From Janthinobacterium sp. GW456P (GTDB lineage Bacteria; Pseudomonadota; Gammaproteobacteria; Burkholderiales; Burkholderiaceae_D), in contig NZ_NEHB01000030.1 in the NCBI RefSeq assembly GCF_002127655.1, positions 1 to 56,389 on the forward strand: a DNA stretch of 56,389 nt, written 5' to 3'. The translations under genes and the position numbers were made by a program. This document shows, one piece after another, positions 8,968 to 18,275 of this stretch (position 1 is the first letter of the stretch; each line of letters opens with the position of its first letter). The notes beneath the pieces are model-generated. The model was not told the DNA's origin. It saw nothing but the letters and a program-made list of their open reading frames with translations, and ran no database searches.

Positions 8968-10580
8968 CGCGCCGTCTCCTGCCATTCCAGCGTTTCCCAT
9001 GACGTGCCGCTGGCTGGCTGCCGCTTGAGCAGCATGCGCAGCGGCGGATATTTTTTCAAGGCGTCCAGGCGCGGCACCAGGTGCTCGTTGGCGGCTGCGC
9101 GCAAGACCGGTTCGTTATTCGCCGGCAGGGTATCGAAGGCTTCCAGCTGGATCAGCTTTGCCAGCGATGCCGGCGCGATCAGGCCGATGGTGTGCGCGCC
9201 ATCCGGCAGCAAGTCGCTCGCGGCCGGCGCCTGCTTGCGGCGCACGGCCAGCACCTGGTCGACCAGCTTGCCGTCGGCCGAGAAGACAACGGTATTGCCT
9301 GCCACGGCCAACGCCGGCTTGGACTGGCCCAGGGCCGTGGCGACGCTGCGCTCCCAGCGAACGAACTCACCTTTGCCATCCTTGCCGGTGGTCTTGCGCA
9401 CGGGGTCCTTGCCGCCGATGGCCGCCGCGAACAGGCTGCCATAGACAGCGTCGTCGCCTGCCTGCGCACTGCGCGTGGCGACAAACACGGGCGTATGCAG
9501 GCGCGAAGTGCCGTACCAGCAGGCGGCGGCGGGGCCTTGCAAGTGCCCGGCCAGCGACACCACCGGCTCCGATGTCTTGTCGCCCAGGCGCTTGAGCACG
9601 GGCTGCAGCGCGGCCCAGTCCACTGGCACGCTGAAGCAGGCGCTCGGGTTGTGCGGCAGCTGCGGCCACAGGGCGCTGCTGTCGTAGCCGCTATTTTTCA
9701 GCTTGTCGGCATTGAGCAGCACCTTCGACTGCCAGGCGCCTTTTTGAAAATCGAAACGCAGCGCTTCGAGCGCGCCGAAGAAGGGCTGGTAGCCGAACGA
9801 CAGGAAGTCCGCCTTGACGGCGATGCTGTGGCCCTCGGGCGCGGCTGGGTCGAGATGGAATTGCGCATGAAAGACGTTTTGTTTGGCCGGCTCCGGCGCC
9901 AGCAGGCTGGCCACGGTTTTCTCGGCCGTGCCATCGCCATGCTTGCCGTCGCTGCCGCCATACAGCATACCGGGATGGGACAGGATGACCAGGCGCTGGC
10001 CGTGCGCGGCAAACAGCAAGGTGCGCTGGTAGGCGTAGTTGAGCGCATACACGGGCACCTGGCCGCCATCGACGCGCAAACTGCCGGCCACGCGCATCTG
10101 CGTATCCTTCAAGGCGATCTTGCCTGCTTCTTCCAACAAACGCGTGAGCTGGCTGCGCGAGACGGCGATGGCGAAATGCTTGAGCGAGCCGTCGGCGTCG
10201 CGCCACAGGGCCACTTCCGCCGGCTGGTCCAGCACCATGCGCAACAGCTGGTCGCCCCAGCCCAATTCATGCTCATAGGCGATGCGGCGCAAGCTGCCCT
10301 TGAGGCCCAGCCGGTCTTCGCTCTGCTCGTAATAGAACAGGAAATCCTCGCGCAGCACGTCGCGCGCCAGCGGCACCGTCAGCAGGTCGCGCGGCAAGGC
10401 CGACAGGCTTTTCGTGCGGACCAGCGCGTCGGGCCGCGACAAGTCCAGCTTCAGGCCGTTGACCGGCCCCAGCGCGCCCCAGCCGAAGACCCGGTAGCCG
10501 ACCAGCGCGGCGGCTACCACGGCCACGCCGGCCAGCGTCCCGAGCAGGACTTTTTTCGTGAGTACTTTTTTCGCCAGCAC
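8964..10580 (-). CDS. yfaA: DUF2138 (YfaA-like) membrane-anchored protein
   Basis: A 538-residue protein with a short basic N-terminus ([10 protein letters not shown]) and one transmembrane segment at about residues 11-30, so most of it should face the periplasm. The sequence ([58 protein letters not shown]) fits DUF2138, the YfaA family, at about the usual length. The start is GTG at 10580 with AAGGG seven bases upstream. It is the first gene of the yfa operon and its stop overlaps yfaT as ATGA. No catalytic motif was recognised. A promoter is expected in 10581-10713 but none could be placed with confidence. Confidence 0.87.
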   Translation of the reverse strand: MLAKKVLTKKVLLGTLAGVAVVAAALVGYRVFGWGALGPVNGLKLDLSRPDALVRTKSLSALPRDLLTVPLARDVLREDFLFYYEQSEDRLGLKGSLRRIAYEHELGWGDQLLRMVLDQPAEVALWRDADGSLKHFAIAVSRSQLTRLLEEAGKIALKDTQMRVAGSLRVDGGQVPVYALNYAYQRTLLFAAHGQRLVILSHPGMLYGGSDGKHGDGTAEKTVASLLAPEPAKQNVFHAQFHLDPAAPEGHSIAVKADFLSFGYQPFFGALEALRFDFQKGAWQSKVLLNADKLKNSGYDSSALWPQLPHNPSACFSVPVDWAALQPVLKRLGDKTSEPVVSLAGHLQGPAAACWYGTSRLHTPVFVATRSAQAGDDAVYGSLFAAAIGGKDPVRKTTGKDGKGEFVRWERSVATALGQSKPALAVAGNTVVFSADGKLVDQVLAVRRKQAPAASDLLPDGAHTIGLIAPASLAKLIQLEAFDTLPANNEPVLRAAANEHLVPRLDALKKYPPLRMLLKRQPASGTSWETLEWQETAR

Positions 10581-10713
10581 CGTGTATCCCTTTTGCTTGC
10601 CGAAGCATTGACAAGTTAGTAATTATTGCAAATGGTAACATGGCATGGGCGGCCGCAGCGCACCGCTGACGCGACAGCGTAAAATAGCGGTTTCGCCGAT
10701 TCAAACGCCTCTC

Positions 10714-12234
10714 ATGACCATCCTGCTCTCCACCCTGAACGCCCGCTATACCCACGCCTCGCTGGGATTGCGCTATCTGCTGGCCAATATGGGCCCGCTG
10801 CAGGCGCAGACGCGGCTGCAAGAATTCGTCATCGGCACGAAAACCACGGAACTGGTCGAACGCATCCTCGTCAACAAGCCCCGTATCATCGGTTTTGGCG
10901 TGTATATCTGGAACGTCGAGGAAACCACCAAGCTGGTGGCCATGCTCAAGCGCGTGGCGCCCGAAATCATCATCGTGCTGGGCGGGCCGGAAGTGTCGCA
11001 TGAGGCGGGCGAGCAGGAAATCGTCAGGCTGGCCGACTACCTGATCACGGGCTGGGGCGACGTCACCTTCCCCAAGCTGTGCGGCGAGATCCTCAACGGG
11101 CCGAAGCCGCTGATGAAAATCCATGCGGGCGTGCAGGCGCCGCTGGCGGAACTGCAGCTGCCCTACTCCTTGTATACAGACGACGATATCCGCCACCGCA
11201 CGATTTACGTGGAAGCGTCGCGCGGCTGTCCGTTCAAGTGCGAATTCTGCCTGTCGGCGCTGGACAAGACGGCCTGGCCCTTCGCGCTGGAGAATTTCCT
11301 GGCCGAGATGGAGTCCCTGCATGCGCGCGGTGCGCGCCTGTTCAAGTTCGTCGACCGCACCTTCAACCTGAACATCAAGACCAGTTTGAAGATCATGCAG
11401 TTCTTCTTAGATAAGATCGAGGCCAATCCGGACGACCCGATCTACGCCCACTTCGAACTGGTGCCCGACCACCTGCCCGACGCCTTGAAAGAAGGCATCA
11501 GCAAATTCCCGCCCGGTGCGCTGCAATTCGAGATCGGCATCCAGAGTTTCAATCCCGAAGTGCAATCGCTGGTCAGCCGCAAGCAGGACAATCAAAAGGC
11601 GGCCGACAACATCCGCTGGCTGTGCGAGGAATCGAACGCCCACTTGCATGTGGACTTGATCGCCGGCTTGCCGGGCGAGGATGAAGCGAGCTTCGCGGCC
11701 GGCTTCAACAAGCTGGTGGCTTTGAAACCGCATGAAATCCAGTTCGGCATCTTGAAGCGGCTGCGCGGCACGCCCATCATCCGCCACACGGAAAACTATG
11801 GCATGGTGTTCGACCCGCACCCGCCGTACACCATCCTGGCGAACAAGCAGCTCGACTTCATGAGCATGCAGCGCCTCGTGCGCTTTGCCCGCTACTGGGA
11901 CCTGGTCGCCAATTCGGGCCGCTTTGCCAATACCGTGCAATGGATGCTCGGCGATGCGCCGTTTGAAAATTTCATGGATTTTTCGAACTGGCTGTACGCC
12001 CATACGGACGCCACCCACCGCATCGCCATGGAGCGCCTGGCCAAGCTGGTGGCGCAATGGCTGCAGACACGCGGCATGAGCGCGGTCGAGGCCAATGCCC
12101 TCGTGGCCAGCGACTATGCGGGCGGCGCACAGGCCAACGGGCATGCCAAACCAGCCGAAGTGAGTACTGGCAACGCCAAGGTGCGTCCGGACGTCGCCCT
12201 GCCGCAGCGGCAGGCGCGCCACCTGGCATCGTAG
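10714..12234 (+). CDS. B12-binding domain radical SAM protein
   Basis: A 506-residue protein. An N-terminal cobalamin-binding-like domain (MTILLSTLNARYTHASLGLRYL to about residue 135, with VLGGPEVS) is followed by a radical SAM core with the cluster motif C172-PFK-C176-EF-C179 in a SRGCPFKCEFCLSALD context, and a C-terminal extension of the DUF4080 type. It resembles the widespread cobalamin-binding radical SAM proteins of unknown substrate. The ATG at 10714 is taken because it begins the conserved first strand; an upstream ATG at 10645 adds an unconserved 23 residues. It is divergent from the yfa operon and stands alone. Confidence 0.92.
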   Translation: MTILLSTLNARYTHASLGLRYLLANMGPLQAQTRLQEFVIGTKTTELVERILVNKPRIIGFGVYIWNVEETTKLVAMLKRVAPEIIIVLGGPEVSHEAGEQEIVRLADYLITGWGDVTFPKLCGEILNGPKPLMKIHAGVQAPLAELQLPYSLYTDDDIRHRTIYVEASRGCPFKCEFCLSALDKTAWPFALENFLAEMESLHARGARLFKFVDRTFNLNIKTSLKIMQFFLDKIEANPDDPIYAHFELVPDHLPDALKEGISKFPPGALQFEIGIQSFNPEVQSLVSRKQDNQKAADNIRWLCEESNAHLHVDLIAGLPGEDEASFAAGFNKLVALKPHEIQFGILKRLRGTPIIRHTENYGMVFDPHPPYTILANKQLDFMSMQRLVRFARYWDLVANSGRFANTVQWMLGDAPFENFMDFSNWLYAHTDATHRIAMERLAKLVAQWLQTRGMSAVEANALVASDYAGGAQANGHAKPAEVSTGNAKVRPDVALPQRQARHLAS

Positions 12235-12303
12235 GGTGCGCCAGGAAACATAGACGCATGAACAGCGGTGGCGGTCTGCGCCATTCTCCCTTAAACTGGC
12301 ACG

Positions 12304-13437
12304 ATGCCGACTGTCCAATCGCCGAAACTGACCCTCTCCCAGACCAGCTCCCAACAGGGAGCCCTTGTCACTGCCAGCGGCACCTGGCAGGTGCACGCGC
12401 TGGCGCATGAGAATGCCATCAAGGCCATCGAGGCCCAGCTCAAGCCCCTGCAGGGCGATGCCAAGGTGCAGTGGGACCTGTCGGCCATCGACAGCATGGA
12501 CCATATCGGCGCCCAGCTGTTCTGGAATGCCTGGGGCAAGCAGCGCCCCGCGCAACTGACCCTGGCGCCGGCGCAGGAAGAATTTTTCCGGCGCATCGAA
12601 GAGACGGGGCCGCTGCAAACGCCGCCCTCGCGCGCCAACCGCCTCACGCCCGTGATGAAACTGGGCATGGCCATTTTGCTGTTTTTCGAGCATTTGAAGG
12701 GGTTTATCGCCCTCGTGGGCCAGGTGACGCAGGATATCGGCCGCTTCGCGCGCCATCCGATGCGCGGGCCGTGGCGTGAAATTTCCGCCAATATCTTCCA
12801 TGCGGGCTTCCAGGCGCTGGGCATCACGGCCCTGGTCGGCTTTCTGATCGGCGTCGTGCTGTCCTATCTGTCGGCGCAGCAACTGCGCGCCTTTGGCGGC
12901 GATATTTACCTGGTCAACCTGCTGGGCATGAGCGTCATCCGCGAACTGGGGCCCTTATTGGCCGCCATCCTGGTGGCCGGCCGCTCCGGCTCGTCCATCA
13001 CGGCCCAGCTGGGCGTCATGCGTGTCACGGAAGAGCTCGACGCCATGCTGGTGATGGGCATTTCGCACGGTTTCCGCCTGATCATGCCGAAAGTGCTGGC
13101 CCTGGCCATTTCCATGCCCCTGCTCGTCATCTGGACGGATACGGCCGCGCTGATCGGCGGCATGGTGGCGGCCAAGGTGGAATTGAATCTGTCGGCGCGC
13201 TACTTCATCCAGAAGCTGCCCGATGCCGTACCGCTGGCCAACTACATGATCGGCCTGGGCAAGGGCGCCATCTTCGGCATGCTGATCGCCCTCGTCTCCT
13301 GCCACTTCGGCCTGCGCATCAAGGCGAATACGGAAAGCCTGGGGCGCGGCACCACCACCGCCGTCGTCACGGCCATTACCGTCGTGATCCTGGCCGACGC
13401 CGTGTTCGCCATCGTCTTCAATGGAGTGGGCTACTGA
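12304..13437 (+). CDS. MlaE-type lipid ABC transporter permease with N-terminal STAS-like domain
   Basis: A 377-residue membrane protein. Residues 1 to ~100 look like a STAS/MlaB-type domain (short alternating strands and helices, WDLSAIDSMDHIGAQLFWNAW). Residues ~115-377 are the MlaE permease fold with its hallmark LLGMSVIRELGPLLAAILVAGRSGS and the EELDAMLVMGI coupling helix. The fusion of MlaB-like and MlaE-like parts is known in this family. The stop overlaps the ATPase start by one base (TGATG). It is the first gene of a four-gene MCE transporter that moves phospholipid-type lipids between inner and outer membrane; the lipid is not deducible here. Confidence 0.93.
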   Translation: MPTVQSPKLTLSQTSSQQGALVTASGTWQVHALAHENAIKAIEAQLKPLQGDAKVQWDLSAIDSMDHIGAQLFWNAWGKQRPAQLTLAPAQEEFFRRIEETGPLQTPPSRANRLTPVMKLGMAILLFFEHLKGFIALVGQVTQDIGRFARHPMRGPWREISANIFHAGFQALGITALVGFLIGVVLSYLSAQQLRAFGGDIYLVNLLGMSVIRELGPLLAAILVAGRSGSSITAQLGVMRVTEELDAMLVMGISHGFRLIMPKVLALAISMPLLVIWTDTAALIGGMVAAKVELNLSARYFIQKLPDAVPLANYMIGLGKGAIFGMLIALVSCHFGLRIKANTESLGRGTTTAVVTAITVVILADAVFAIVFNGVGY

Positions 13438-14342
13438 TGGCGAACGACAACGACATCGCCTGCAAGGCGAGCGAGGGCCAGGACGGCCAGTTCAACCTGC
13501 ACGGCAGCGCGCCCGTGGTGGAAATCACCAATCTGTGGACCAAATTCGGCCGCACGGTCGTGCACCAGGACTTGAACCTGGAAATCGAGCGGGGCGAAAT
13601 CCTCTCCATCGTGGGCGGCTCCGGCACGGGCAAGACGGTGCTGCTGCGCCAGATGCTGGGCCTGGAACATCCGGCGCGCGGATGCGTCAAAGTCTTTGGC
13701 GAAGATATCAACAAGGCAAGTTCGGACCAGTTGCAGCAGTTGCGCAACCACTGGGGCATGCTGTTCCAGCAAGGCGCCCTGTATTCCGCGCTGACCGTGT
13801 TCGACAATGTGGCCCAGCCCATGCGCGAATTGCGCGTGCTGCCCGAAGCGCTGGTGCACGACGCGGTATTATTAAAGATGAACATGGTGGGCCTGGGCCC
13901 GGAACATGCGCTGAAAATGCCGTCGGACTTGTCTGGCGGCATGATCAAGCGCGTGGCCCTGGCGCGTGCGCTGGCGCTGGAGCCGAAGCTGCTGTTCCTC
14001 GACGAACCGACGGCGGGCCTGGACCCGGACCTGTCGGAAAGTTTTGTCTCTTTGATCCAGTCGCTGCACCGCGAGCTGGGCTTGACGGTCGTCATGGTCA
14101 CGCATGATCTCGACACTTTGTTCGCCCTGTCCACGCGCATCGCCGTGCTGGCGGAAAAACACGTGATCGCCATCGGCCCCACGCGCGAGGTGATCGAAGT
14201 GGACCACCCGTTCATCAAGCAATTTTTCCTCGGCGACCGCGGCAAGCGCGCGCTGGCCGTCCTCGATGAAAAACAGGCGGCGGCAAGCAATGCGGCGCAG
14301 CCAGGCGACGACGCCGGCACAGACACGAAAGCGGAGAAGTAA
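13437..14342 (+). CDS. MlaF-type ABC transporter ATP-binding protein
   Basis: A 301-residue cytoplasmic ATPase. Walker A is G60-GSGTGK-T67, the signature is LSGGM (165-169), Walker B is LLFLDEP (185-191) followed by TAGLDPD, and the switch His is in VMVTHDLDTLFAL. This pattern is the MlaF/Mkl subfamily that energises MCE lipid transporters. It is coupled to the permease upstream (TGATG) and to the MCE gene downstream (TAATG), which argues for one complex. The first ~25 residues and the Ala/Gln-rich tail after ~280 are variable. Confidence 0.94.
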   Translation: MANDNDIACKASEGQDGQFNLHGSAPVVEITNLWTKFGRTVVHQDLNLEIERGEILSIVGGSGTGKTVLLRQMLGLEHPARGCVKVFGEDINKASSDQLQQLRNHWGMLFQQGALYSALTVFDNVAQPMRELRVLPEALVHDAVLLKMNMVGLGPEHALKMPSDLSGGMIKRVALARALALEPKLLFLDEPTAGLDPDLSESFVSLIQSLHRELGLTVVMVTHDLDTLFALSTRIAVLAEKHVIAIGPTREVIEVDHPFIKQFFLGDRGKRALAVLDEKQAAASNAAQPGDDAGTDTKAEK

Positions 14343-15301
14343 TGGAAAACAGATCACATGCCCTGATGACGGGATTTTTTACACTGACCCTGCTGGTGGC
14401 CGCCATTCTGTTCGGCGTCTGGTTCAACCGCGACCGCGTGGAAAGAGTCCCGTATTTGCTTGCCACCACCCTGTCCGTGCCGGGCCTGAACCCGCAGGCC
14501 ACCGTGCGCTACCGGGGCCTGGAAGTGGGCAAGGTCGACGCCATCGACTTCGACACGCAAAAGGCGGGGCAAATCCTCGTGCACATCAGTGTGGCGCCCG
14601 ACACCCCCGTCACGAATACCACCTTTGCCACGCTCGGCTACCAGGGCGTGACGGGCATCGCCTACATCCAGCTCGACGATGAGCACGTGGGTTCGACATT
14701 GCTGGGCACCAGCAAGGACAAGCCGTCGCTGATTCCCCTGCGCGCGGGCTTGCTCGACCAGCTGGAAAAACGGGGCAAGCGCATCCTCGACCAGGCCGAG
14801 CAGATCACCAATAAAGTAAATAATTTGCTCAGCCCCGACAACCAGGCGGCCATGCTGGGCGCCTTCAATGAAGTCGGCAAGGCGGCCAAGGCCTTCGGCG
14901 CCATTCCGCGGCAGTTGGAACCGACCCTGACGCAATTGCCGCAACTGACGGAACAAACGCGGCAAACCCTGACGGCCGTCAGCACGGCCAGCAAGAACGT
15001 GTCGGACCTGACGGTCACGTGGAAAAAGCTCGGTAACGACATCCAGGCGCCCGGCGGCGTGCTCGACAAGGTCAATGGCACGGTCGACCGGGTCGGCAAT
15101 TCCGTGGAAACGGTGGCCAATGGCGTCTCGCTGGAAGTCTTGCCGCAGGTAATCGAGCTGAGCGGCGAAGCGCGGTCCTCGATGCGCGCCCTGAAAACCA
15201 CCATGAGCACGCTCAATGAACAGCCGCAGAGCATCTTGTTCGGCGCCCCAGACATCCCGCCCGGCCCGGGCGAGCCCGGTTTTTCGGCACCGGGCAAATA
15301 A
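14342..15301 (+). CDS. MCE-domain (MlaD-like) substrate-binding protein
   Basis: A 319-residue protein with one N-terminal transmembrane segment (residues ~8-27) and one MCE domain at ~38-115 (VPGLNPQATVRYRGLEVGKV, GVTGIAYIQLD). The remainder is a long helical region, rich in coiled-coil-like heptads (~135-300), ending in a Pro/Gly-rich tail. In this family such proteins form hexameric rings or tubes in the periplasm. The start overlaps the ATPase stop by one base. It is longer than canonical MlaD, closer to the longer MCE proteins that partner a PqiC-like lipoprotein, which follows here. Confidence 0.93.
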   Translation: MENRSHALMTGFFTLTLLVAAILFGVWFNRDRVERVPYLLATTLSVPGLNPQATVRYRGLEVGKVDAIDFDTQKAGQILVHISVAPDTPVTNTTFATLGYQGVTGIAYIQLDDEHVGSTLLGTSKDKPSLIPLRAGLLDQLEKRGKRILDQAEQITNKVNNLLSPDNQAAMLGAFNEVGKAAKAFGAIPRQLEPTLTQLPQLTEQTRQTLTAVSTASKNVSDLTVTWKKLGNDIQAPGGVLDKVNGTVDRVGNSVETVANGVSLEVLPQVIELSGEARSSMRALKTTMSTLNEQPQSILFGAPDIPPGPGEPGFSAPGK

Positions 15302-15313
15302 GGAGAACACCGC

Positions 15314-15931
15314 ATGCCTATTCCTCGTCATCTCAGCGCACTCATCGTCGCCGGCGCTTTCCTGCTGGGCGGCTGCGCCAGCCGCGGCCCTGTCCCGACT
15401 TTCTATGATTTCGGCCCGGCCGCGCCGCAGGCGGCGGCAGCCCCTGCGGCTGCGCCAGCCGTGCCCGTGCTGGTGATCGCCGACGCCAACGGTCCTTCGT
15501 GGCTGGACAGCCAGCGCATGTATTACCGCTTGCTCTACGCCGATGCGCAGCAATCGCGGCCGTACGCCTACAACCGCTGGAACACGCCGCCGCTGCAACT
15601 GCTGAGCCAGCGCCTGAAAACGCGCGTGGCGCAAAGCGGCGTGAAAGTGCTGTCGACCACGGACGCGGCCGCCGGCATCCCGCTGCTGCGCATCGACGTC
15701 GACGATTTTTCACAAGCGTTTGACACGCAGACGCAAAGCAGCGGCCATGTGTCGCTGCGCGCCTCGCTGTTCCGCGGCCACCGCCTGATTGACCAGAAAA
15801 CCTTCAGCCGCAGCGGTCCGGCCGGAAGCGCCGACGCGCAAGGCGGCGCGCAGGCGCTGGCGGCGGCATCGGATGCCATCGCCGCCGACCTGCTCGCCTG
15901 GCTGGGCACGCTGAATATCCCGAAAGAATGA
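15314..15931 (+). CDS. ABC-type transport auxiliary lipoprotein (PqiC-like)
   Basis: A 205-residue lipoprotein with a type-II signal peptide and lipobox LLGGC (Cys21), followed by a Pro/Ala linker and a domain resembling the PqiC/DUF330 auxiliary lipoproteins (YDFGP at ~35, RMYYRLLYAD, NRWNTPPLQLLSQRL, GVKVLSTTDAA). These usually sit on the outer membrane and receive the MCE tunnel. AGGAG precedes the start, 12 bp after the MCE stop. Its stop overlaps the VanZ gene start as ATGA. Confidence 0.88.
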   Translation: MPIPRHLSALIVAGAFLLGGCASRGPVPTFYDFGPAAPQAAAAPAAAPAVPVLVIADANGPSWLDSQRMYYRLLYADAQQSRPYAYNRWNTPPLQLLSQRLKTRVAQSGVKVLSTTDAAAGIPLLRIDVDDFSQAFDTQTQSSGHVSLRASLFRGHRLIDQKTFSRSGPAGSADAQGGAQALAAASDAIAADLLAWLGTLNIPKE

Positions 15932-17115
15932 CCGACCCCGCACCCTCCGCCAGCCCGGCGGCGCCGCTGCCGCCCGTCCGTTCCTCGCCCGTCTCGCGCG
16001 CGACCCTGCTCGCCTACGTCTTCCTGATCGTCTACGCGAGCTGGTTTCCGTTCACGGGCTGGCACAGCAATGGCCTGTCGCCGCTGACCTTCCTGGAAAA
16101 CACGCGCATGCCCCGTTACTGGACGGGCTTCGATGTCGGCGTGAATATCGTCGGCTACATCCCGCTCGGCGCCTTGATCGTGTATTCGCTGTTTCCAAGG
16201 ATCACGGGTTTCTTTGCCGTCATCGTTGCCAGCCTGTGCGGCATGTTGATTTCCGGCAGCATGGAAGCCGTGCAAACCTATCTGCCCAGCCGCGTCTCGT
16301 CGAATCTCGATTTCTATACGAATGCGGCCGGCTGCTGCATCGGTTCCATCATCGGCGCCCTGACGGCGCGCAAGCTGCTCGATCACAGCCATTTGTACCG
16401 CTTGCGCCAGCGCTGGTTTGCCCAGCACGCCAGCCAGGGCCTGGTGCTGGTGGCCCTATGGCCGCTGGCGCAGATTTATCCGCAGGGCTATCTGTTCGGC
16501 CTGGGCCAGCTGCTGCCCATCCTGTCGGACTGGCTGTCGCAGCTGGCGGGCGTCGACATCGACCTGGCCACGTATCTGCGTCCCGACGTGATCTTAACGG
16601 TTGAGCAATATTGGCTTTCAGAAACAATCATCACGGCTTGCGGCATGACGGGCGCCGTGCTCACCTTGCTATGCCTGCTACGCCGCGCCGCGCCGCGCGC
16701 CACCCTGATGCTGACCCTGATCGCCGCCGCCTTGGCCGTGCGTTCGATGGCCAGCGCGCTGCTGTTTTCACCGCAAAACGCCTTCGTCTGGATCACGCCG
16801 GGCGCCCAGGGCGGCTTCTTGATCGGCCTGATCATGCTGGGCGGCCTGGCCTTCGCCCCCCACGTGGCGCAGCGCCGCATCGCGGCCGCCACCTTGCTGC
16901 TGAGTCTGGTGATGGTGAACACGACGCCGATCAACCCGTATTTCATGTCAACCTTGCAAGGCTGGGTGCAGGGCAAGTTCCTCAACTTCAATGGCGCGGC
17001 GCAATTTCTCGCCTTGCTGTGGCCCTTCATGGCCCTGTGGTTCCTGTGCCTGCCCTCGCACCGCCTGAACCGGCAGGATGACGTGCAGCGCCAGCGTCGC
17101 GAAGACCACCCATAA
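15928..17115 (+). CDS. VanZ-like integral membrane protein
   Basis: A 395-residue polytopic membrane protein. The N-terminal half carries the VanZ-like pattern (YASWFPFTGW, NIVGYIPLGALIVY, GMLISGSMEAVQTYLPSRVSSNLDFYTNAAGCCIGS); the C-terminal half adds several hydrophobic segments and is not characteristic. VanZ proteins are poorly understood; one member affects teicoplanin resistance. The start ATG overlaps the lipoprotein stop as ATGA, so it is coupled to the MCE transporter operon; a link to lipid transport is inferred from this alone. Confidence 0.87.
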   Translation: MTDPAPSASPAAPLPPVRSSPVSRATLLAYVFLIVYASWFPFTGWHSNGLSPLTFLENTRMPRYWTGFDVGVNIVGYIPLGALIVYSLFPRITGFFAVIVASLCGMLISGSMEAVQTYLPSRVSSNLDFYTNAAGCCIGSIIGALTARKLLDHSHLYRLRQRWFAQHASQGLVLVALWPLAQIYPQGYLFGLGQLLPILSDWLSQLAGVDIDLATYLRPDVILTVEQYWLSETIITACGMTGAVLTLLCLLRRAAPRATLMLTLIAAALAVRSMASALLFSPQNAFVWITPGAQGGFLIGLIMLGGLAFAPHVAQRRIAAATLLLSLVMVNTTPINPYFMSTLQGWVQGKFLNFNGAAQFLALLWPFMALWFLCLPSHRLNRQDDVQRQRREDHP

Positions 17116-17155
17116 GCGTTATCATGGCGCATTGATGATTCAGCAGGAGCATAGT

Positions 17156-17473
17156 ATGAGCGACGCACCGTATTTTGAACGCCACGTTTTTTTCTGCATG
17201 AACAAACGTGAAGATGGCCGCAACAGCTGCGGCGACCATGGCGCGGAAGCGGCGCAAAAGCATTGCAAGCGCCGCATCAAGGAGCTCGACATGAATGGCG
17301 CGGGCAAGATCCGCATCAACCAGGCCGGCTGCATGGACCGCTGCGAGGAAGGCCCGCTGCTGGTGATCTACCCGGAAGCGACCTGGTACACCTATGTCGA
17401 CACCAGCGACATCGATGAAATCATCGATACGCACCTGGTGGGCGGCAAGGTTGTCGAACGCCTCAAGATTTAA
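17156..17473 (+). CDS. Thioredoxin-like (2Fe-2S) ferredoxin
   Basis: A 105-residue protein with cysteines at 14, 25, 59 and 63 in the arrangement of thioredoxin-fold [2Fe-2S] ferredoxins (FFCMNKREDGRNSC ... INQAGCMDRCEEGP). An extra Cys37 is present. The start at 17156 is supported by AGGAG seven bases upstream; the frame is open further upstream but overlaps the VanZ gene. It is followed after 26 bp by the alpha/beta hydrolase gene, so the two may be co-transcribed. The electron partner is unknown. Confidence 0.88.
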   Translation: MSDAPYFERHVFFCMNKREDGRNSCGDHGAEAAQKHCKRRIKELDMNGAGKIRINQAGCMDRCEEGPLLVIYPEATWYTYVDTSDIDEIIDTHLVGGKVVERLKI

Positions 17474-17499
17474 TGCCAATTTAAGAGATAGCCACCAGT

Positions 17500-18162
17500 A
17501 TGAGCATCATGAACAGAAACTCGGAAAAATTTACCCTCGCCGGCCATGCAGGCAGCATGGAAGGCTTGCTCGATTTCCCGGCAGACACCCCGCGCGGCAT
17601 CGCCCTCGTTGCCCATCCGCATCCGCTGTATGGCGGCACGATGGACAACAAGGTCACGCAAACCCTGGCGCGCGCGTTTGTCGCCCTCGGTTACGTGGTG
17701 GCGCGCATCAACTTCCGCGGCGTCGGTGCTTCCGAAGGCGTGCATGACCATGGCGCGGGCGAGACGGACGACATGCAATTGCTGTATGAACACATGGTCG
17801 GCCTGTACCCGGGCTTGCCCGTGGCCTTGTCCGGTTTCTCGTTCGGCACCTTCGTGCAATCGAAACTGCAGGAACGCCTGGCCGCCGCCGGCACGCCAGC
17901 CGAGCGCCTGGCGCTGATCGGCAGTGCGGCCGGCAAGTGGGCCATGGCCGACATTCCGGCCGACACCATTTTGATCCACGGCGAACTGGACGACACGATC
18001 CCCCTGTCCGCCGTCTTCGACTGGGCCCGTCCACAAGACATTCCCGTCATCGTGATCCCCGGCGCCGACCACTTTTTCCACCGCAAGCTCAACCACATCA
18101 AGAACCTCGTGATTGCGCTGTGGCATGGTGACAAACCCGCAATCGCAGCAGATGATCATTGA
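17500..18162 (+). CDS. Alpha/beta hydrolase
   Basis: A 220-residue cytoplasmic hydrolase. The features are an oxyanion-hole region HPHPLYGGTMDNK (~39-51), NFRGVGASEG (71-80), the nucleophile elbow G112-F-S114-F-G116, the acid in HGELDDTIP and the catalytic His in PGADHFFH. This is the compact family found as CocE/NonD-type or dienelactone-hydrolase-like proteins; the substrate is unknown. The start may be 17500 or the next ATG at 17509. The two are not distinguishable by ribosome site. Confidence 0.9.
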   Translation: MSIMNRNSEKFTLAGHAGSMEGLLDFPADTPRGIALVAHPHPLYGGTMDNKVTQTLARAFVALGYVVARINFRGVGASEGVHDHGAGETDDMQLLYEHMVGLYPGLPVALSGFSFGTFVQSKLQERLAAAGTPAERLALIGSAAGKWAMADIPADTILIHGELDDTIPLSAVFDWARPQDIPVIVIPGADHFFHRKLNHIKNLVIALWHGDKPAIAADDH

Positions 18163-18190
18163 AGTGTGGGCTTACTAGCGCCTCCACGGC

Positions 18191-18196
18191 TATAAT
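18191..18196 (+). promoter_or_regulatory. Candidate -10 of the DD-carboxypeptidase gene
   Basis: A perfect TATAAT at 18191-18196 lies 79 bp before the start codon. No convincing -35 is seen at 16-18 bp upstream (GGGCTT region), so only the -10 is called. Confidence 0.4.
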
Positions 18197-18275
18197 TGAT
18201 CCGTTTTTTCCACGCGGCCACGTACGCAGCAACTGCGTGGCCCTCAGCCTTCATCTTTTTCGCAGACCAGCCTCC

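Noticed and set aside
10608..10640. Sigma-70 promoter with TTGACA at 10608 for the radical SAM gene
   Set aside because: The -35 hexamer is perfect but no acceptable -10 follows at 16-18 bp, and it lies more than 100 bp from the start.
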